A stretch of DNA of 64,000 bases from Tuwongella immobilis (GTDB taxonomy: Bacteria > Planctomycetota > Planctomycetia > Gemmatales > Gemmataceae), in contig NZ_LR593887.1 in NCBI RefSeq assembly GCF_901538355.1, positions 5,370,920-5,434,919 of the forward strand, read 5' to 3'. Below are positions 8,427 to 17,668 of this stretch, in pieces (position 1 is the stretch's first letter; each line of letters starts with the position of its first letter). The notes below the pieces were generated by a model. That model made no database searches, was not told the DNA's origin, and worked only from the letters and a program-made list of their open reading frames with translations. Position numbers and translations under genes: made by a program.

Positions 8427-8454
8427 TTCAGAGCAGCCTTGAACGTCTTCGCCG

Positions 8455-8523
8455 CGCCCCCTGCTCCTTCAGCATCGCCCCCTGCTCCTTCAGCATCGCC
8501 CCCTGCTCCTTCAGCATCGCCCC
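8455..8523. repeat. 21-bp perfect tandem repeat, three copies
   Basis: The unit CTGCTCCTTCAGCATCGCCC plus one C is repeated three times without a mismatch from 8461 to 8523, with CGCCCC in front as part of a further copy. The length is a multiple of three and reads as a seven-residue repeat on both strands, but neither reading has a credible gene around it. It lies about 30 bases after the stop of the 8073-8426 gene. Confidence 0.9.
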
Positions 8524-8977
8524 GGAGCCGTCTGTGTGGAGGTTATTCCCCTCCCGCACTCGACGCCCCAATATCCTTGCCATCCCCAAGACCACTCCAC
8601 ATCGAGAATGGTAATATTTACACTCGTGCGTTGTCAAATGAAAATAATGCCCAATTCTTCTGCGGCGTTGAGTCCTGGAGATGATCCAGATTCGCGGAGC
8701 ATCGAAAAATCGGGGAATTCTATTGCATTATCGCACATCGAAAGACTACACTAAACATCGAAGCAATTGAAAGGGCACCATGATCCTCGCCAATGGTCAA
8801 AATGAACGGTGGACATTCCGCTGATTCGGGATTGACTCGTTGATGGAGGAATGTCGGCCTGTGTGAGCCCGCCCTCGATCACCGATCTTTCCTCGGGATG
8901 GGATCGAGGGGGGAGTGGATCGCAGCTCGATTCTGCCGGGCAGAAACGCGATTCAACTGGCAAGTGAGGGCGAGAGG
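8524..8977. other. Intergenic region with no recognisable gene
   Basis: About 450 bases, A+T-richer than the surroundings between 8590 and 8780. Short ORFs here look random. It should contain the promoter for the 8978 gene, but I cannot point to a convincing -35/-10 pair. Confidence 0.5.
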
Positions 8978-9457
8978 ATGCAGACGCGGCGATCCGTACC
9001 GGCGTTGCTCATGAGCTTCTTGGCGGGAGCGGTCGTCGGAGTTGGTTTGTTCGTGAGCTTATCCCGCCGATCACCACCCACCCCGGTGCTTCGACCGCCA
9101 ATTGCCATGCAAGTGACCCTCTACCCGTGGGAGGGGAGCAGCGATATCGATGGCCAGCCGGTGGACATTCCGAAAGACAAGCTGGATCGTGCGTTTCTGC
9201 TCCTGACACCTGATACCGATATCGAGAGCGGTATCCACGATCTCGCCATACCAGTCGTGGCCAAGGCAGTTCTCGCCCACGCCGATGGAACCGAGACGCC
9301 CGTGCTGGTTCGGGACCATGGACACAACCCAGCTGTTGTCACGGTGGATGGTCGGCACTACTTCTTCGCCCGGAGCGAGCCGGATGTCGACGCGGGTGCT
9401 ATTGAACTGATTCGGATTGTCAATCAAGTCCGGGACAACAACAAGGCGACGGATTAG
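8978..9457 (+). CDS. Single-TM exported protein of unknown function
   Basis: 159 residues beginning MQTRRSVPALLMSFLAGAVV at 8978, with GAGAGG directly upstream; the longer frame from 8915 adds sequence with no support. A TM or uncleaved signal anchor spans residues ~8-30, so the rest is probably outside the inner membrane. The soluble part has MQVTLYPWEGSSDIDGQPV and ends AIELIRIVNQVRDNNKATD. No known domain is visible. The next gene (9578) is on the same strand 120 bases on. Confidence 0.65.
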   Translation: MQTRRSVPALLMSFLAGAVVGVGLFVSLSRRSPPTPVLRPPIAMQVTLYPWEGSSDIDGQPVDIPKDKLDRAFLLLTPDTDIESGIHDLAIPVVAKAVLAHADGTETPVLVRDHGHNPAVVTVDGRHYFFARSEPDVDAGAIELIRIVNQVRDNNKATD

Positions 9458-9577
9458 CCCAAGCCAGTACACGCCAAACGCGGTCAGTCGCCGCGAAGGC
9501 CATCCGACCTGCTCAACCGCAGGAACAATACCGCCGATTGGCGGCTGTTTCGTGAACCAGCATCAGGAGAAGGATTC

Positions 9578-10540
9578 ATGTGGATGCGTTCAGTCACATT
9601 CGTCGGTGCGATTCTCGTCATTCTCAGCCAATCGGCGTCGGGTCAGGACGCCAAAGCGGTTCCCGCAGCACCGAAATCGTTGTTGATTTTCTACGGATGG
9701 CCATCGACCATCAATGGCGCGAATGGAAATGTGCAGGCGGCCGCCAAGCACTTTGCCAACTACGACCTTGTCGTGATCGGCGGTGAGCTGGAGTCGCCGA
9801 GCCATCCCGACCACCGAAACACGGCCCAGATTCTCCAGCTTGCCAAGCGCAAGACGCAATTCTTCGGCTATGTCCCGCTTGGCAACCGCAAGGGGACGGA
9901 TATGTGCCTCCCGCAAGCCGAGATCGCGAAGCGCATGGCCCTGCTCAAGGCATTCGGAGTGAAGGGCGTTCTGCTCGATGAGTTTGGATTCGATTATGGA
10001 GTCGATCGGGATCGGCAGAACCTCGCGGTGCAGGCAGCCCACAACAACAAACTGACCGTGATTGCGAACGCTTGGAATCCGGACGATGTGTTTCTCCCGG
10101 ATCAGGCGGGGGTCGCTCCCGCTCTCGCCCCAGGCGATGCGTATTTGTGGGAAAGTTACCGCTTCAGCGTCGGAAAACCCGTCGATCAAGCGACCTGGCG
10201 GGTCAAGGCCGACAAGATTGCTGCCGGGCGGAAGAAACTTCCGCTGTTGGTCTACTCGGTCAGTACGAATGAAAAACAACCGAACAACGCACTCGCCCAA
10301 TTCACTCACCAGTGGTACTCGGCGTCAATCGATGGGCATGAGGCGACAGGATGGGGATATCCGGGCTTTGCCGCCGGCGATTCGCAAGCTCCTCTGCTGT
10401 GGTTCAAGCGTCCCACACTCGGAAACACGGTCAACGCTCCGATTCAAGTGAACGGAACGACCATCCGCAAGGCAACAACCAAGGGCATCATCGAAGTCGA
10501 TACCAAACAATTGACAGGCACCTTCACCCCTTCCAAATAA
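9578..10540 (+). CDS. Secreted GH114-like TIM-barrel protein
   Basis: 320 residues with a signal peptide (MWMRSVTFVGAILVILSQSA, cut after a small residue near GQD). The body looks like the TIM barrel of GH114/spherulin-4-type endo-alpha-1,4-polygalactosaminidases: KSLLIFYGWPSTINGANG near the first strand, NYDLVVIGGELESP, FFGYVPLGN, and the acidic GVKGVLLDEFGFDYG, where Asp and Glu sit at the end of a barrel strand. NKLTVIANAWNPDD follows. The substrate is probably an extracellular polysaccharide, which is inferred from the fold. A short C-terminal beta tail ends in FTPSK. Confidence 0.65.
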   Translation: MWMRSVTFVGAILVILSQSASGQDAKAVPAAPKSLLIFYGWPSTINGANGNVQAAAKHFANYDLVVIGGELESPSHPDHRNTAQILQLAKRKTQFFGYVPLGNRKGTDMCLPQAEIAKRMALLKAFGVKGVLLDEFGFDYGVDRDRQNLAVQAAHNNKLTVIANAWNPDDVFLPDQAGVAPALAPGDAYLWESYRFSVGKPVDQATWRVKADKIAAGRKKLPLLVYSVSTNEKQPNNALAQFTHQWYSASIDGHEATGWGYPGFAAGDSQAPLLWFKRPTLGNTVNAPIQVNGTTIRKATTKGIIEVDTKQLTGTFTPSK

Positions 10541-10688
10541 AGCCCGCCCCACCCCGCGAATGCAAGATCCAAAGCCAACCCCGCATCTGGTTCGATGGCC
10601 TCCCACCGCCGAACCAGACTGCTACAACGGACACCGCCGATGGAACGCGACAGAAACTGATTCGTTTGGTAGGTCGGAGAACTCAGCG

Positions 10689-11174
10689 ATGGAGAGTGAA
10701 TCACGGGGCACGGTGATTGGACAACTATTGGCGATCCTCGATGAGGCATTCTCACAACCAGTGATATCGTGGAACTACTTCACCGATCCATCCCCCGAAT
10801 CTGGTTACTTCGGCGTGCTCTCCCGACTCGATGCGAGCGGAGCAGCGAGGCTCGTCGGCGGCACCTCGGTAGCCTCCCAGATTGGCCACATCACGTTCGC
10901 GATGCATGCGGCGGCGGCGTTCATTCAGGGCAATCCGGACGCGCCGGGACTGGAGCGTTGGCGGCAAAGTTGGCAAGTCCCGAAGATGGATGCGGAAACC
11001 TGGGCGCAAATGCAGGCACAACTTCGAGATGCCTATCACGACCTTCGACGGGCGATCGAGTTCCTGGATGCTTCGCAGATCCAATCGCTGGGCGGAGCAA
11101 TCGGTGCCATCGCGCATGTGGCGTATCACCTCGGTGCCATCAAGCAAAAACTCGCAATCATCAGCGACGCCTAA
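10689..11174 (+). CDS. DinB-like four-helix-bundle protein
   Basis: 161 residues from MESESRGTVIGQLLAILDEA, chosen by GGAG seven bases upstream over a frame opening at 10560. The helical pattern and a late HVAYHLGAIKQK motif fit the DinB/YfiT superfamily, whose metal site uses His residues from helix 2 and an HxxxH-type pair near the end. A candidate first His lies in SQIGHITFAMH. Members are metal-dependent thiol transferases or stress proteins; which one this is cannot be told. There is no operon partner. Confidence 0.7.
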   Translation: MESESRGTVIGQLLAILDEAFSQPVISWNYFTDPSPESGYFGVLSRLDASGAARLVGGTSVASQIGHITFAMHAAAAFIQGNPDAPGLERWRQSWQVPKMDAETWAQMQAQLRDAYHDLRRAIEFLDASQIQSLGGAIGAIAHVAYHLGAIKQKLAIISDA

Positions 11175-11598
11175 CCGCACGTTGCAGCCATCCCATCCGC
11201 CAGCGCGACCTGCTCGCGCAAATTCGCAGCCACTCCCGCCGTCGCCGCTTCAATCGACGGCGGGGTCGGTTTTTCGGCGTGTCGTGGATCGGATTTGCAT
11301 TGCTCCATCATCCGATTATCGAATCTTCCAATTCCTCCACGCCGTGCCGCACGTCGCTGGTGTGCTTCGGGAGCGGAATCGGAGGGTGGGGGGATCTGGA
11401 AAGATTTCGGCGGAAGTCGCAAACCGGCTCTTGACCGAGGTGGGGCATTTCGTAAAATCGATTCTGAGATTGAGTCTCAACACCAGGTTGCTCCGCCACC
11501 GCAGAGACGCCGAGTCGAATCTCGGCTGGTTCTGGATCGTATGCAATGCACCTGCTTCGACCCTCGATGATGGATTCCCCACCCTGGAGATGATCCGA
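11175..11598. other. Intergenic region, no gene seen
   Basis: 424 bases between the DinB-like and Kelch genes. Several overlapping ORFs cross it but none has a supported start or protein-like composition. It probably holds the promoter of the Kelch gene. Confidence 0.45.
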
Positions 11599-12621
11599 AT
11601 GAAGATTCTAACCGCCAGCCTGGGATTGCTCTTGATGCTCGGCGTCACCGCCAGCGCGGAAACCCCGGCGCTCAACTATCCCCCGACGCCAGAATCGGTT
11701 TCCAGCCTCGGCGCAATTGCTTCCGATGGCTATGTTTACGTCTACGGCGGGCACCGTGGCAAAGCGCACAGCTACTCGGTGGATACCGCTTCGGGCAATT
11801 TCGCTCGGTTAAATTTGGTCGAAGGCAAACAATGGGAAAAACTCCCCGGCGGTCCGGGGGTGCAAGGCATGAATTTGGCCGCCCATCAGGGGCTGATTTA
11901 CCGCGTTGGCGGCATGCAACCCCGCAATGCCAAGGGGCAACCCAGCGATAACCATTCGCTGGCAGATGCGGCCCGCTATAATCCGCAAACCAATGCCTGG
12001 GAAGCCCTTCCGGCACTGCCCGAAGCCCGCTCATCGCATGATCTGGTGGTGATTGGCAATTCGCTGGTGGTGATTGGCGGCTGGAAATTGGCCGGCAAAT
12101 CCGAACCGGAATGGGCCACCACGGGCCTGATGATGGATCTTTCGGCCAAGAAGTTGGAATGGAAGTCGTTCGAGCAACCGTTCAAACGCCGCGCGTTGAC
12201 CGCCGCTTCGCTCAACGGCAAATTGTACGTGTTGGGCGGGTTGGACATGGAAGGCGAAGCCTCGCGGCAAGTGGCGATTTACGACCCCGCCACCAAGCAA
12301 TGGAGCGAAGGCCCGGCCTACCCCGGTAGCGGCATGGACGGCTTCTCCGCCGCCGCCTGCGTGCTGCGCGATCGATTGTATCTGAGCGTCGCCAGCGGCC
12401 CGGTGTTGCGATTGTCTGCCGATGGCAAATCGTGGGAGAAGATTGGCGAACTGGCCAACAAGCGATTTGTGCACCGATTGGTTCCGATTGCGCCGGATCG
12501 CCTGATGGCCGTCGGTGGGGCATCTCGTGGGGCCAACGTGGCAACGGTGGACGTCGTGCAACTGCCAGCCGAACCGACCACGCCGGTGAACACCACCCCG
12601 GCAGCCTCGGCCGGAAAGTAA
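11599..12621 (+). CDS. Secreted Kelch-repeat beta-propeller protein
   Basis: 340 residues. Signal peptide MKILTASLGLLLMLGVTAS (residues 1-20). I use the ATG at 11599, nine bases after GGAG, instead of 11590. Kelch blades recur: YVYVYGGHRGKAHSYSV, then LIYRVGGMQPRN, LVVIGGWKLAGK, KLYVLGGLDMEG with the paired W in QWSEGPAYP, and a last LMAVGGASRG. Five to six blades are visible, so the propeller is probably complete. Such proteins bind ligands or other proteins outside the cytoplasm. The tail is Thr/Pro/Ala rich. A strong terminator follows at 12765. Confidence 0.85.
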   Translation: MKILTASLGLLLMLGVTASAETPALNYPPTPESVSSLGAIASDGYVYVYGGHRGKAHSYSVDTASGNFARLNLVEGKQWEKLPGGPGVQGMNLAAHQGLIYRVGGMQPRNAKGQPSDNHSLADAARYNPQTNAWEALPALPEARSSHDLVVIGNSLVVIGGWKLAGKSEPEWATTGLMMDLSAKKLEWKSFEQPFKRRALTAASLNGKLYVLGGLDMEGEASRQVAIYDPATKQWSEGPAYPGSGMDGFSAAACVLRDRLYLSVASGPVLRLSADGKSWEKIGELANKRFVHRLVPIAPDRLMAVGGASRGANVATVDVVQLPAEPTTPVNTTPAASAGK

Positions 12622-12764
12622 CCCGTTTGCCAGATTTGCGTTGATTCGGATTCCCTCGCGCGAATTTCACTCAAGTTCGTGTCGCCGGTCGTCGATCCTC
12701 TGAGTACACGATCGATTCCGATCGACCAAATTTGCGATGCAAGCTGAGACGCCGGAGACGGCAA

Positions 12765-12808
12765 CAGGCGTGTGAGAGTGGTACCCCTCACACGCCTGCT
12801 CTCTTTTT
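12765..12808 (+). terminator. Rho-independent terminator after the Kelch gene
   Basis: A 12-bp perfect stem (CAGGCGTGTGAG at 12765-12776 with CTCACACGCCTG at 12787-12798) encloses a 10-base loop and is followed by CTCTCTTTTT. It lies 143 bases after the Kelch stop, between convergent genes, and the T-tract sets its direction as plus. Confidence 0.85.
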
Positions 12809-12875
12809 CGCCACTCGTCATTCCGACACGTTGCCCACTTCCCATTCGCACTCATTCTCGATGATTGATCCGCAC

Positions 12876-13991
12876 TCACCGGCTGCGATTGCGGATATGC
12901 ACTTCCATCGATTGGCGGATGGATCGCTGCGTGGGGCGATCGGTGATCTGCACCGCCAGCGTGTAGACGCCATCGGGCATCCGCGGGACTTGGAATCGGT
13001 AGTTGAGATAATAGTCACGCCGCAGGCTGAGCGTTTGGTCGGCGCGATCGCACTCGGAACGCCAGATGACATGATTGGCCGCGTCCCGAAGTTCCAAGCT
13101 ACTCGAGAGATGCGTTCGATACCCCTGTCCAGCCGCTGGCACACAGGCGACATTGCGAAGCTCGACGTACAACTCCGCCATTTCGCCCACCGAAAACCGA
13201 TACGGCATCGGCATCGGCTCATACACGCCATATTTGTGAATCCGTTGACAGAAACAGATGGCGCCCATCGTCAGGGCCGCCCGCGAGCGGAGGCGATCGG
13301 CGGCGGCTTGGAGTTGATCCACCAGCACGGTCAATTCATCGGCGGTGGCGGATTCCAACGAGCCTTCGGAGAGTCGCACCAACGGCGGAATCAACGCTTG
13401 CACCAGATCCAGATTCTCCGGCGGAAACGCCTGCAATTGATCCAGCGATCGCTCGGGTTGATGATCCAGGTACGACCGCAACACTTGCAGCAGCGGCGGT
13501 TCGGGGACGGTGCTGAGCCGTTGATTTTCGCTGAGCATGGTGAGCGTGGTGGCCGCTGCCACATTCACGGTCGCCAATTCCGCGGTTCGGAATGGATTCA
13601 CCACCGGAATCGGGTCGGGCTGCGGCATCGCATCGCGGGTAGCAGCGGAAGCATTTGCGGCGGTCGGCCCAACCATCGGCGCGGGGCCGGCCATGGGTGG
13701 CGGCTCGACGGTGGTGACTGGCTTTTCGACCATCGCCAAGGCCGCCTCGGCGGGGGCCAGCAACTCGCGGGCATCGCCGGGATTGCCGCTACGGGCCACT
13801 TTCGGAGGCAATGGCGCGACCGGCTCAGCCGGTGGGTCGATCTTTTGTCGGAATTCCGAAGGTGGCGGCGGCGGGAGTTCGGTCTTGGAAATACTCACGC
13901 GCTCCCGAGTGCCGAGGCATGCGGGAAGCACCAGCATCGCTGGGCCGATCCATGCGGTTGCGATCCGTCGCAGATTCCACCGTCGCTTCAT
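12876..13991 (-). CDS. Proline-rich putative lipoprotein
   Basis: 371 residues starting MKRRWNLRRIATAWIGPAML at 13991. The lipobox LPAC near residue 25 suggests acylation and membrane anchoring. A Pro/Ala/Val-rich linker runs from about residue 40 to 150 (ELPPPPPSEFRQKIDPPAE). A helical part follows (LLQVLRSYLDHQPERSLDQL). The last ~110 residues form a beta domain with PYRFSVGEMAELYVELRNV, DYYLNYRFQVPRMPDGVYTL and a VHIRN end. The arrangement recurs in planctomycetes as cell-surface proteins of unknown role. No catalytic motif is seen. Confidence 0.75.
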   Translation of the reverse strand: MKRRWNLRRIATAWIGPAMLVLPACLGTRERVSISKTELPPPPPSEFRQKIDPPAEPVAPLPPKVARSGNPGDARELLAPAEAALAMVEKPVTTVEPPPMAGPAPMVGPTAANASAATRDAMPQPDPIPVVNPFRTAELATVNVAAATTLTMLSENQRLSTVPEPPLLQVLRSYLDHQPERSLDQLQAFPPENLDLVQALIPPLVRLSEGSLESATADELTVLVDQLQAAADRLRSRAALTMGAICFCQRIHKYGVYEPMPMPYRFSVGEMAELYVELRNVACVPAAGQGYRTHLSSSLELRDAANHVIWRSECDRADQTLSLRRDYYLNYRFQVPRMPDGVYTLAVQITDRPTQRSIRQSMEVHIRNRSR

Positions 13992-14093
13992 GCGTGTTCT
14001 CGCCTTAGCTGCATTGCGAGTGCGAAGATTCCCGACGGGCGAGCGCCAGGAGCGATGCGAAATACCCAAGCCCGGCACGAATGTCAATTCGGC

Positions 14094-14654
14094 TTATGGG
14101 ATTTGCCGCAAAATCCGACCCGGATTCCCGACCACAACCACCCGACTGGGCACATCTTTGGTCACGACCGTGCCCGCCCCGATGACGACATCGTCGCCAA
14201 TGGTCACACCGGGCAGCACCAACGCTCCCGCGCCAATCCAGACATTGGAACCAATCACAACGGGCAATGCGGACTCGATGCCGCTGCGGCGCAAATCGGG
14301 GTCGATCGGATGAGTCGCGGTGAGAATTTGCACCCGTGGGCCAAACATGCAATCCGGGCCGATGGTGATGCGGTTGCAATCCAGCAGAATGCAGCCGCTG
14401 TTCATGTAGACCCGGTCGCCCAACGAAATGAAGCTGCCGTAATCGCAGAAAAAGGGCGGCTCAAGATGCACGCCCGCCCCGCAATGCGCGAATAATCCGG
14501 CCAACATCGCCATGCGAGCGGCCAACGCATCGGGGGCAGCGGCGTGGAAATCGGCCAGCACCCGGCGAGCGTGGAGACGCTCGGCGACCAGTTGCGGATC
14601 ATCCCCGCGATACCCTTCGCCCGCCAGCATCTTCTCACGTTCGCTAAGTGCCAT
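14094..14654 (-). CDS. Maltose/galactoside O-acetyltransferase type (Maa/LacA) hexapeptide protein
   Basis: 186 residues, the normal length for the family. The N-terminal Mac domain (MALSEREKMLAGEGYRGDD) leads to a left-handed beta-helix with hexapeptide repeats ending VVIGAGTVVTKDVPSRVVVV. The catalytic His is in TATHPIDP, and the VWIGAGALVLPGVTIG repeat is typical. The enzyme transfers acetyl from acetyl-CoA to a sugar hydroxyl in the cytosol. The stop of the upstream CxxCH gene is three bases before this ATG, with AAAGGAAGG in that gene's end as ribosome site, so the two are translated together. Confidence 0.9.
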   Translation of the reverse strand: MALSEREKMLAGEGYRGDDPQLVAERLHARRVLADFHAAAPDALAARMAMLAGLFAHCGAGVHLEPPFFCDYGSFISLGDRVYMNSGCILLDCNRITIGPDCMFGPRVQILTATHPIDPDLRRSGIESALPVVIGSNVWIGAGALVLPGVTIGDDVVIGAGTVVTKDVPSRVVVVGNPGRILRQIP

Positions 14655-14657
14655 GAA

Positions 14658-15893
14658 TCACCTTCCTTTGGGAGGTCGATTGAATTGAGCTGGATCAAAC
14701 GGATCGTCCGTTGCAGGGGACGTTGAGGGCATCGGCATCGGTCGCGGTTGCGGCGGCAGATTCGCGGGCACCACCCCCGGCATCGGCACCGCCCCGCCAA
14801 ACTCTCCGCCAGTGGTTCCACCCGTCGGAATCACCGGCGGCGGTTCATCGCCCGCGCCAAATGGCACCGTCGGCGGCACGGTGGGCAGATTTCCCCCCGT
14901 CACCGAAGCGGGCAGCATTCCCGGCGTCGCGGATGCGGTCGGAGTCGCCATCGGAACCGCCGGAGTCGCTGCCGTGGTGCCAGTGCCGAAGCCCCCTTCC
15001 AGCGGAGTGTTGCCCACCGCAGGCATCACCGCCGTGGCGCTGGGCGCGGAGAAAATCAACGGCGTGCTATCCGGCGTGTTCGTCGCCGTGCGCGCAAAGA
15101 CTTCGATCCAGCGGAACATCGGGCTTTGTCGATCGCGGATCGCCGGGCGCGGCATATCCCCATGCAGCGTCAGCGCCTTAATCAATAGCGGACTGGCACC
15201 CAACCGATTGCGATCGATTTGTTGCAGCACCGCGTTCAAATTCCACTGCGTCGCCCGACGATTGCCCCCTTCGTAAACCCGCTGCAACCGGAAGTTCCCC
15301 GACTTGTCCGCCGAGGCGTGACAACTCGCGCAGGCGTTCATCAGAATCGGTTGCACTTTCGAGACAAACATCGGATACGCTTCCGCGTTGAAATCCAACG
15401 GAGCTTGCGTCGGTTCCGGGAGTTGCGCCCCAACGGTCTGAATATTCGACGATTGCCCCGACGATTCAGGCCGATTCATGGCGTATTCCATGGTATCGAC
15501 CATCAGTTTGACATCTTTCGACCCCGGCCGCAGTTCGAGCGCCTTTTTGGCATGCTGCAGCGCTTCGGGTCGCAGCGATTGCATCATACACCAGCGCGAC
15601 AAGCGCACATGCTCATCGGCGTCGCGGAGATTCGCACGCCGCACCATGAACGCATACGCCGCAGACTTATCCGCTCCAATAAACAGAACCCGCTCTTTGG
15701 GAATGAGAATTTCCCCAAGCGTTCGGCCCACCCGGACGGAATTGCCCACAACGGCAATTTCCCCTTCCAGGGTTTGCTCGGTATCCAACACCAGCACGCG
15801 ACCGACGGATCCCATGGGGCCGTTCGGTTCGGCGGCAGACAACAGGGTGGCCGACACAAATGCGGCCCAGAGGATCAGAAGGTTGGTTTTCAT
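14658..15893 (-). CDS. Exported planctomycete protein with a CxxCH (cytochrome-c-like) motif
   Basis: 411 residues. The start at 15893 (MKTNLLILWAAFVSATLLS) gives a clean signal peptide; an ATG at 15917 has GGGAGG too close. Residues ~30-90 form a small beta domain, ~100-145 look TPR-like (AFMVRRANLRDADEHVRLSR). Then QPILMNACASCHASADKSG carries one CxxCH, the heme c motif of planctomycete cytochrome-like domains. The last ~130 residues are Pro/Thr/Gly-rich and disordered. It is probably surface- or periplasm-located. It is operonic with the O-acetyltransferase. Confidence 0.75.
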   Translation of the reverse strand: MKTNLLILWAAFVSATLLSAAEPNGPMGSVGRVLVLDTEQTLEGEIAVVGNSVRVGRTLGEILIPKERVLFIGADKSAAYAFMVRRANLRDADEHVRLSRWCMMQSLRPEALQHAKKALELRPGSKDVKLMVDTMEYAMNRPESSGQSSNIQTVGAQLPEPTQAPLDFNAEAYPMFVSKVQPILMNACASCHASADKSGNFRLQRVYEGGNRRATQWNLNAVLQQIDRNRLGASPLLIKALTLHGDMPRPAIRDRQSPMFRWIEVFARTATNTPDSTPLIFSAPSATAVMPAVGNTPLEGGFGTGTTAATPAVPMATPTASATPGMLPASVTGGNLPTVPPTVPFGAGDEPPPVIPTGGTTGGEFGGAVPMPGVVPANLPPQPRPMPMPSTSPATDDPFDPAQFNRPPKGR

Positions 15894-16086
15894 GGGGGGC
15901 AAACCATACCCAGACATCCTCCCTGGTCAAGGGCATTTCAGGCGGAATCCCCCATGATTTTGCCCCGCGAAATCTCCCGCGCGACCCTCCGACACCGGGC
16001 CTCGCCGTCGATCAGTTCGGCTTGTTCGCCCCGTCACAATTCGCTATCCCACGCCACAACCGCCCGATGTTGGAGAGGATCGAACC

Positions 16087-17268
16087 ATGGTGCGATGGTG
16101 GCTCATAACGGGAATGATCGGCATTTGCAGTTTGTGGCTCGGTGTCAGCCGCGGGGTGGCTCAACCGTCGTCCGTGCGTGATTCGTTTGATCCCGCCCCC
16201 AATCCGTTGGTGACACCGTCCCCTGCCGAAAATCCGATTCGTTTGACCTCGAATCCGAATGGCTCGTTGACGCAATCGCCGGGCACGCCCCCGCCGGGGA
16301 GTCCGCTGCCGCCCGCCGCCAGTCCACCGCCAGGCAGTGCGCCACCGTTCTCGTCGCCAGCTACGCCCAATGGCCCGCCGCCGTTGGATCCACCGCCCGG
16401 CGAAACGCTCACGCAACCGATGTGGGCCGCGCCCGGAACTCCGCCCGGTGGTGCGCTCCCGCCCGGCGTCATGGGGCTTCCCACGCGATTCCCCAGCAAG
16501 AAACAATATCGCTTCAGCCTGGATTATCAGTTCCTGGCCAATAGCACGCTGGATGGCACCAATAGCGATTTCGGAGCCAGCAGCCTGCAGTTCACCTACG
16601 ATTGGAAGAAGCCAGTCCTGGAAGATCGCTCGCTGATTTTGGGCCTGCGACCAGGATTCGAGATTCTCTTTCTGCGCGGCCCCAACGGCAACGGGCCAAT
16701 CATGCCATCGCAACTGTATGGCCTGACGCTCAATCTGAATGCCATGTATCGCATCAACGATCATTCTCGAGTCATCGCGACAGTCACACCCGGTTTGTAC
16801 ACCGATTTCGAGAATATCACCTCCAAGGCGTTGCGATTTCCGGCGGGGGTGATTTACAGCTACGATTGGAGCGAAACGCTGACGCTTTCCGGCGGGTTGA
16901 TCTACACTGGGCAAACCGAGACGCCGTTCGTCCCCGCGCTGGGTGCCACCTGGCGACCGACTCCGGAGTGGGACTTGGAATTGGTCTTCCCCCGGCCGCG
17001 CGCAGTCTACCACTTCAGCGACGAATTGGACCTGTACGGCACCTTCCGCTTCAACGCGAGCGCGTTTGAAATCGACACACCCTTTGGCAGCGAATTGTTC
17101 CAATACCGCGATCTTCGCTTTGGTGCCGGCTTGGATTACTTCACCAAGACGCAGCAGAAGATCAACCTGGAAATGGGCATCTCCTTCGACCGCTCGATTC
17201 AGTTCGATCGCCAATTGGATTATGACATCAAACCGACCTTCTACCTAAACCTCGGCGGAAAATTCTAA
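16087..17268 (+). CDS. DUF6268-like outer-membrane beta-barrel protein
   Basis: 393 residues with signal peptide MVRWWLITGMIGICSLWLG. Residues ~30-130 are a Pro/Gly/Ser linker. From about residue 135 alternating amphipathic strands begin (KKQYRFSLDYQFLANSTL), with aromatic girdles (ILGLRPGFEILFLRGP, GVIYSYDWSETLTLSGGLIY), and the end is FYLNLGGKF with a C-terminal Phe, as in barrel proteins assembled by BAM. The family is DUF6268-like by strand pattern; transport substrate is unknown. A hairpin terminator follows 18 bases after the stop. Confidence 0.8.
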   Translation: MVRWWLITGMIGICSLWLGVSRGVAQPSSVRDSFDPAPNPLVTPSPAENPIRLTSNPNGSLTQSPGTPPPGSPLPPAASPPPGSAPPFSSPATPNGPPPLDPPPGETLTQPMWAAPGTPPGGALPPGVMGLPTRFPSKKQYRFSLDYQFLANSTLDGTNSDFGASSLQFTYDWKKPVLEDRSLILGLRPGFEILFLRGPNGNGPIMPSQLYGLTLNLNAMYRINDHSRVIATVTPGLYTDFENITSKALRFPAGVIYSYDWSETLTLSGGLIYTGQTETPFVPALGATWRPTPEWDLELVFPRPRAVYHFSDELDLYGTFRFNASAFEIDTPFGSELFQYRDLRFGAGLDYFTKTQQKINLEMGISFDRSIQFDRQLDYDIKPTFYLNLGGKF

Positions 17269-17286
17269 CCCACCCCCGAACGACTC

Positions 17287-17312
17287 GGCTCCTCCCACCC
17301 GTCGGAGGAGCC
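17287..17312 (+). terminator. Hairpin after the outer-membrane gene
   Basis: A 9-bp perfect stem GGCTCCTCC/GGAGGAGCC with an 8-base loop, 18 bases after the stop codon. No T-run follows immediately, so termination may be factor dependent. Confidence 0.6.
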
Positions 17313-17352
17313 AGCCCCACTTCCGCCTCCCATTCCCACCACCCCGACGCGA

Positions 17353-17445
17353 TTTACGAAATTTCGTAAACTTACGATTTTTCGTAAACTTACGATTTTT
17401 CGTAAACTTACGATTTCTCGTAAATTGACGAGATTTCGTAAACGG
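17353..17445. repeat. 18-bp tandem repeats led by a perfect palindrome
   Basis: 17353-17370 (TTTACGAAATTTCGTAAA) is a perfect 18-bp palindrome. From 17364 the unit TCGTAAACTTACGATTTT occurs three times nearly without change (17364, 17382, 17400), then a degenerate fourth and a partial fifth copy. Each unit contains the inverted repeat CGTAA-AC-TTACG. The A+T content is much higher than in flanking DNA. A minus-strand ORF through it reads as a Lys/Arg/Phe-rich repeat but is not believable as a gene. Confidence 0.85.
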
Positions 17446-17668
17446 ACGGGGGTCATGCGCATTCATCGATTCGGAAAATTTCCTGGCACGTCTGTCACAA
17501 CTCGGATTCGGGGATCGTAGAGCCTGCAGATGACGCCGCACTCGAACCCTCGAGACATCCATTCGCGGCTCATCCCACCGCCCCCGATCGGGGCTTGTTT
17601 GCAGCGATTCGACCGAATCGGCCCCTCTCGGCACCCGCTGAGAGTCGCCAAACCAGGAGTGATGGACC

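Noticed and set aside
8428-8637. Minus ORF with seven-residue repeat
   Set aside because: No start signal; reading of a slippage repeat.
12732-14495. 587-codon plus-strand ORF, His/Arg-rich
   Set aside because: It lies opposite the lipoprotein and O-acetyltransferase genes and its composition is that of reverse-complement GC-rich coding DNA.
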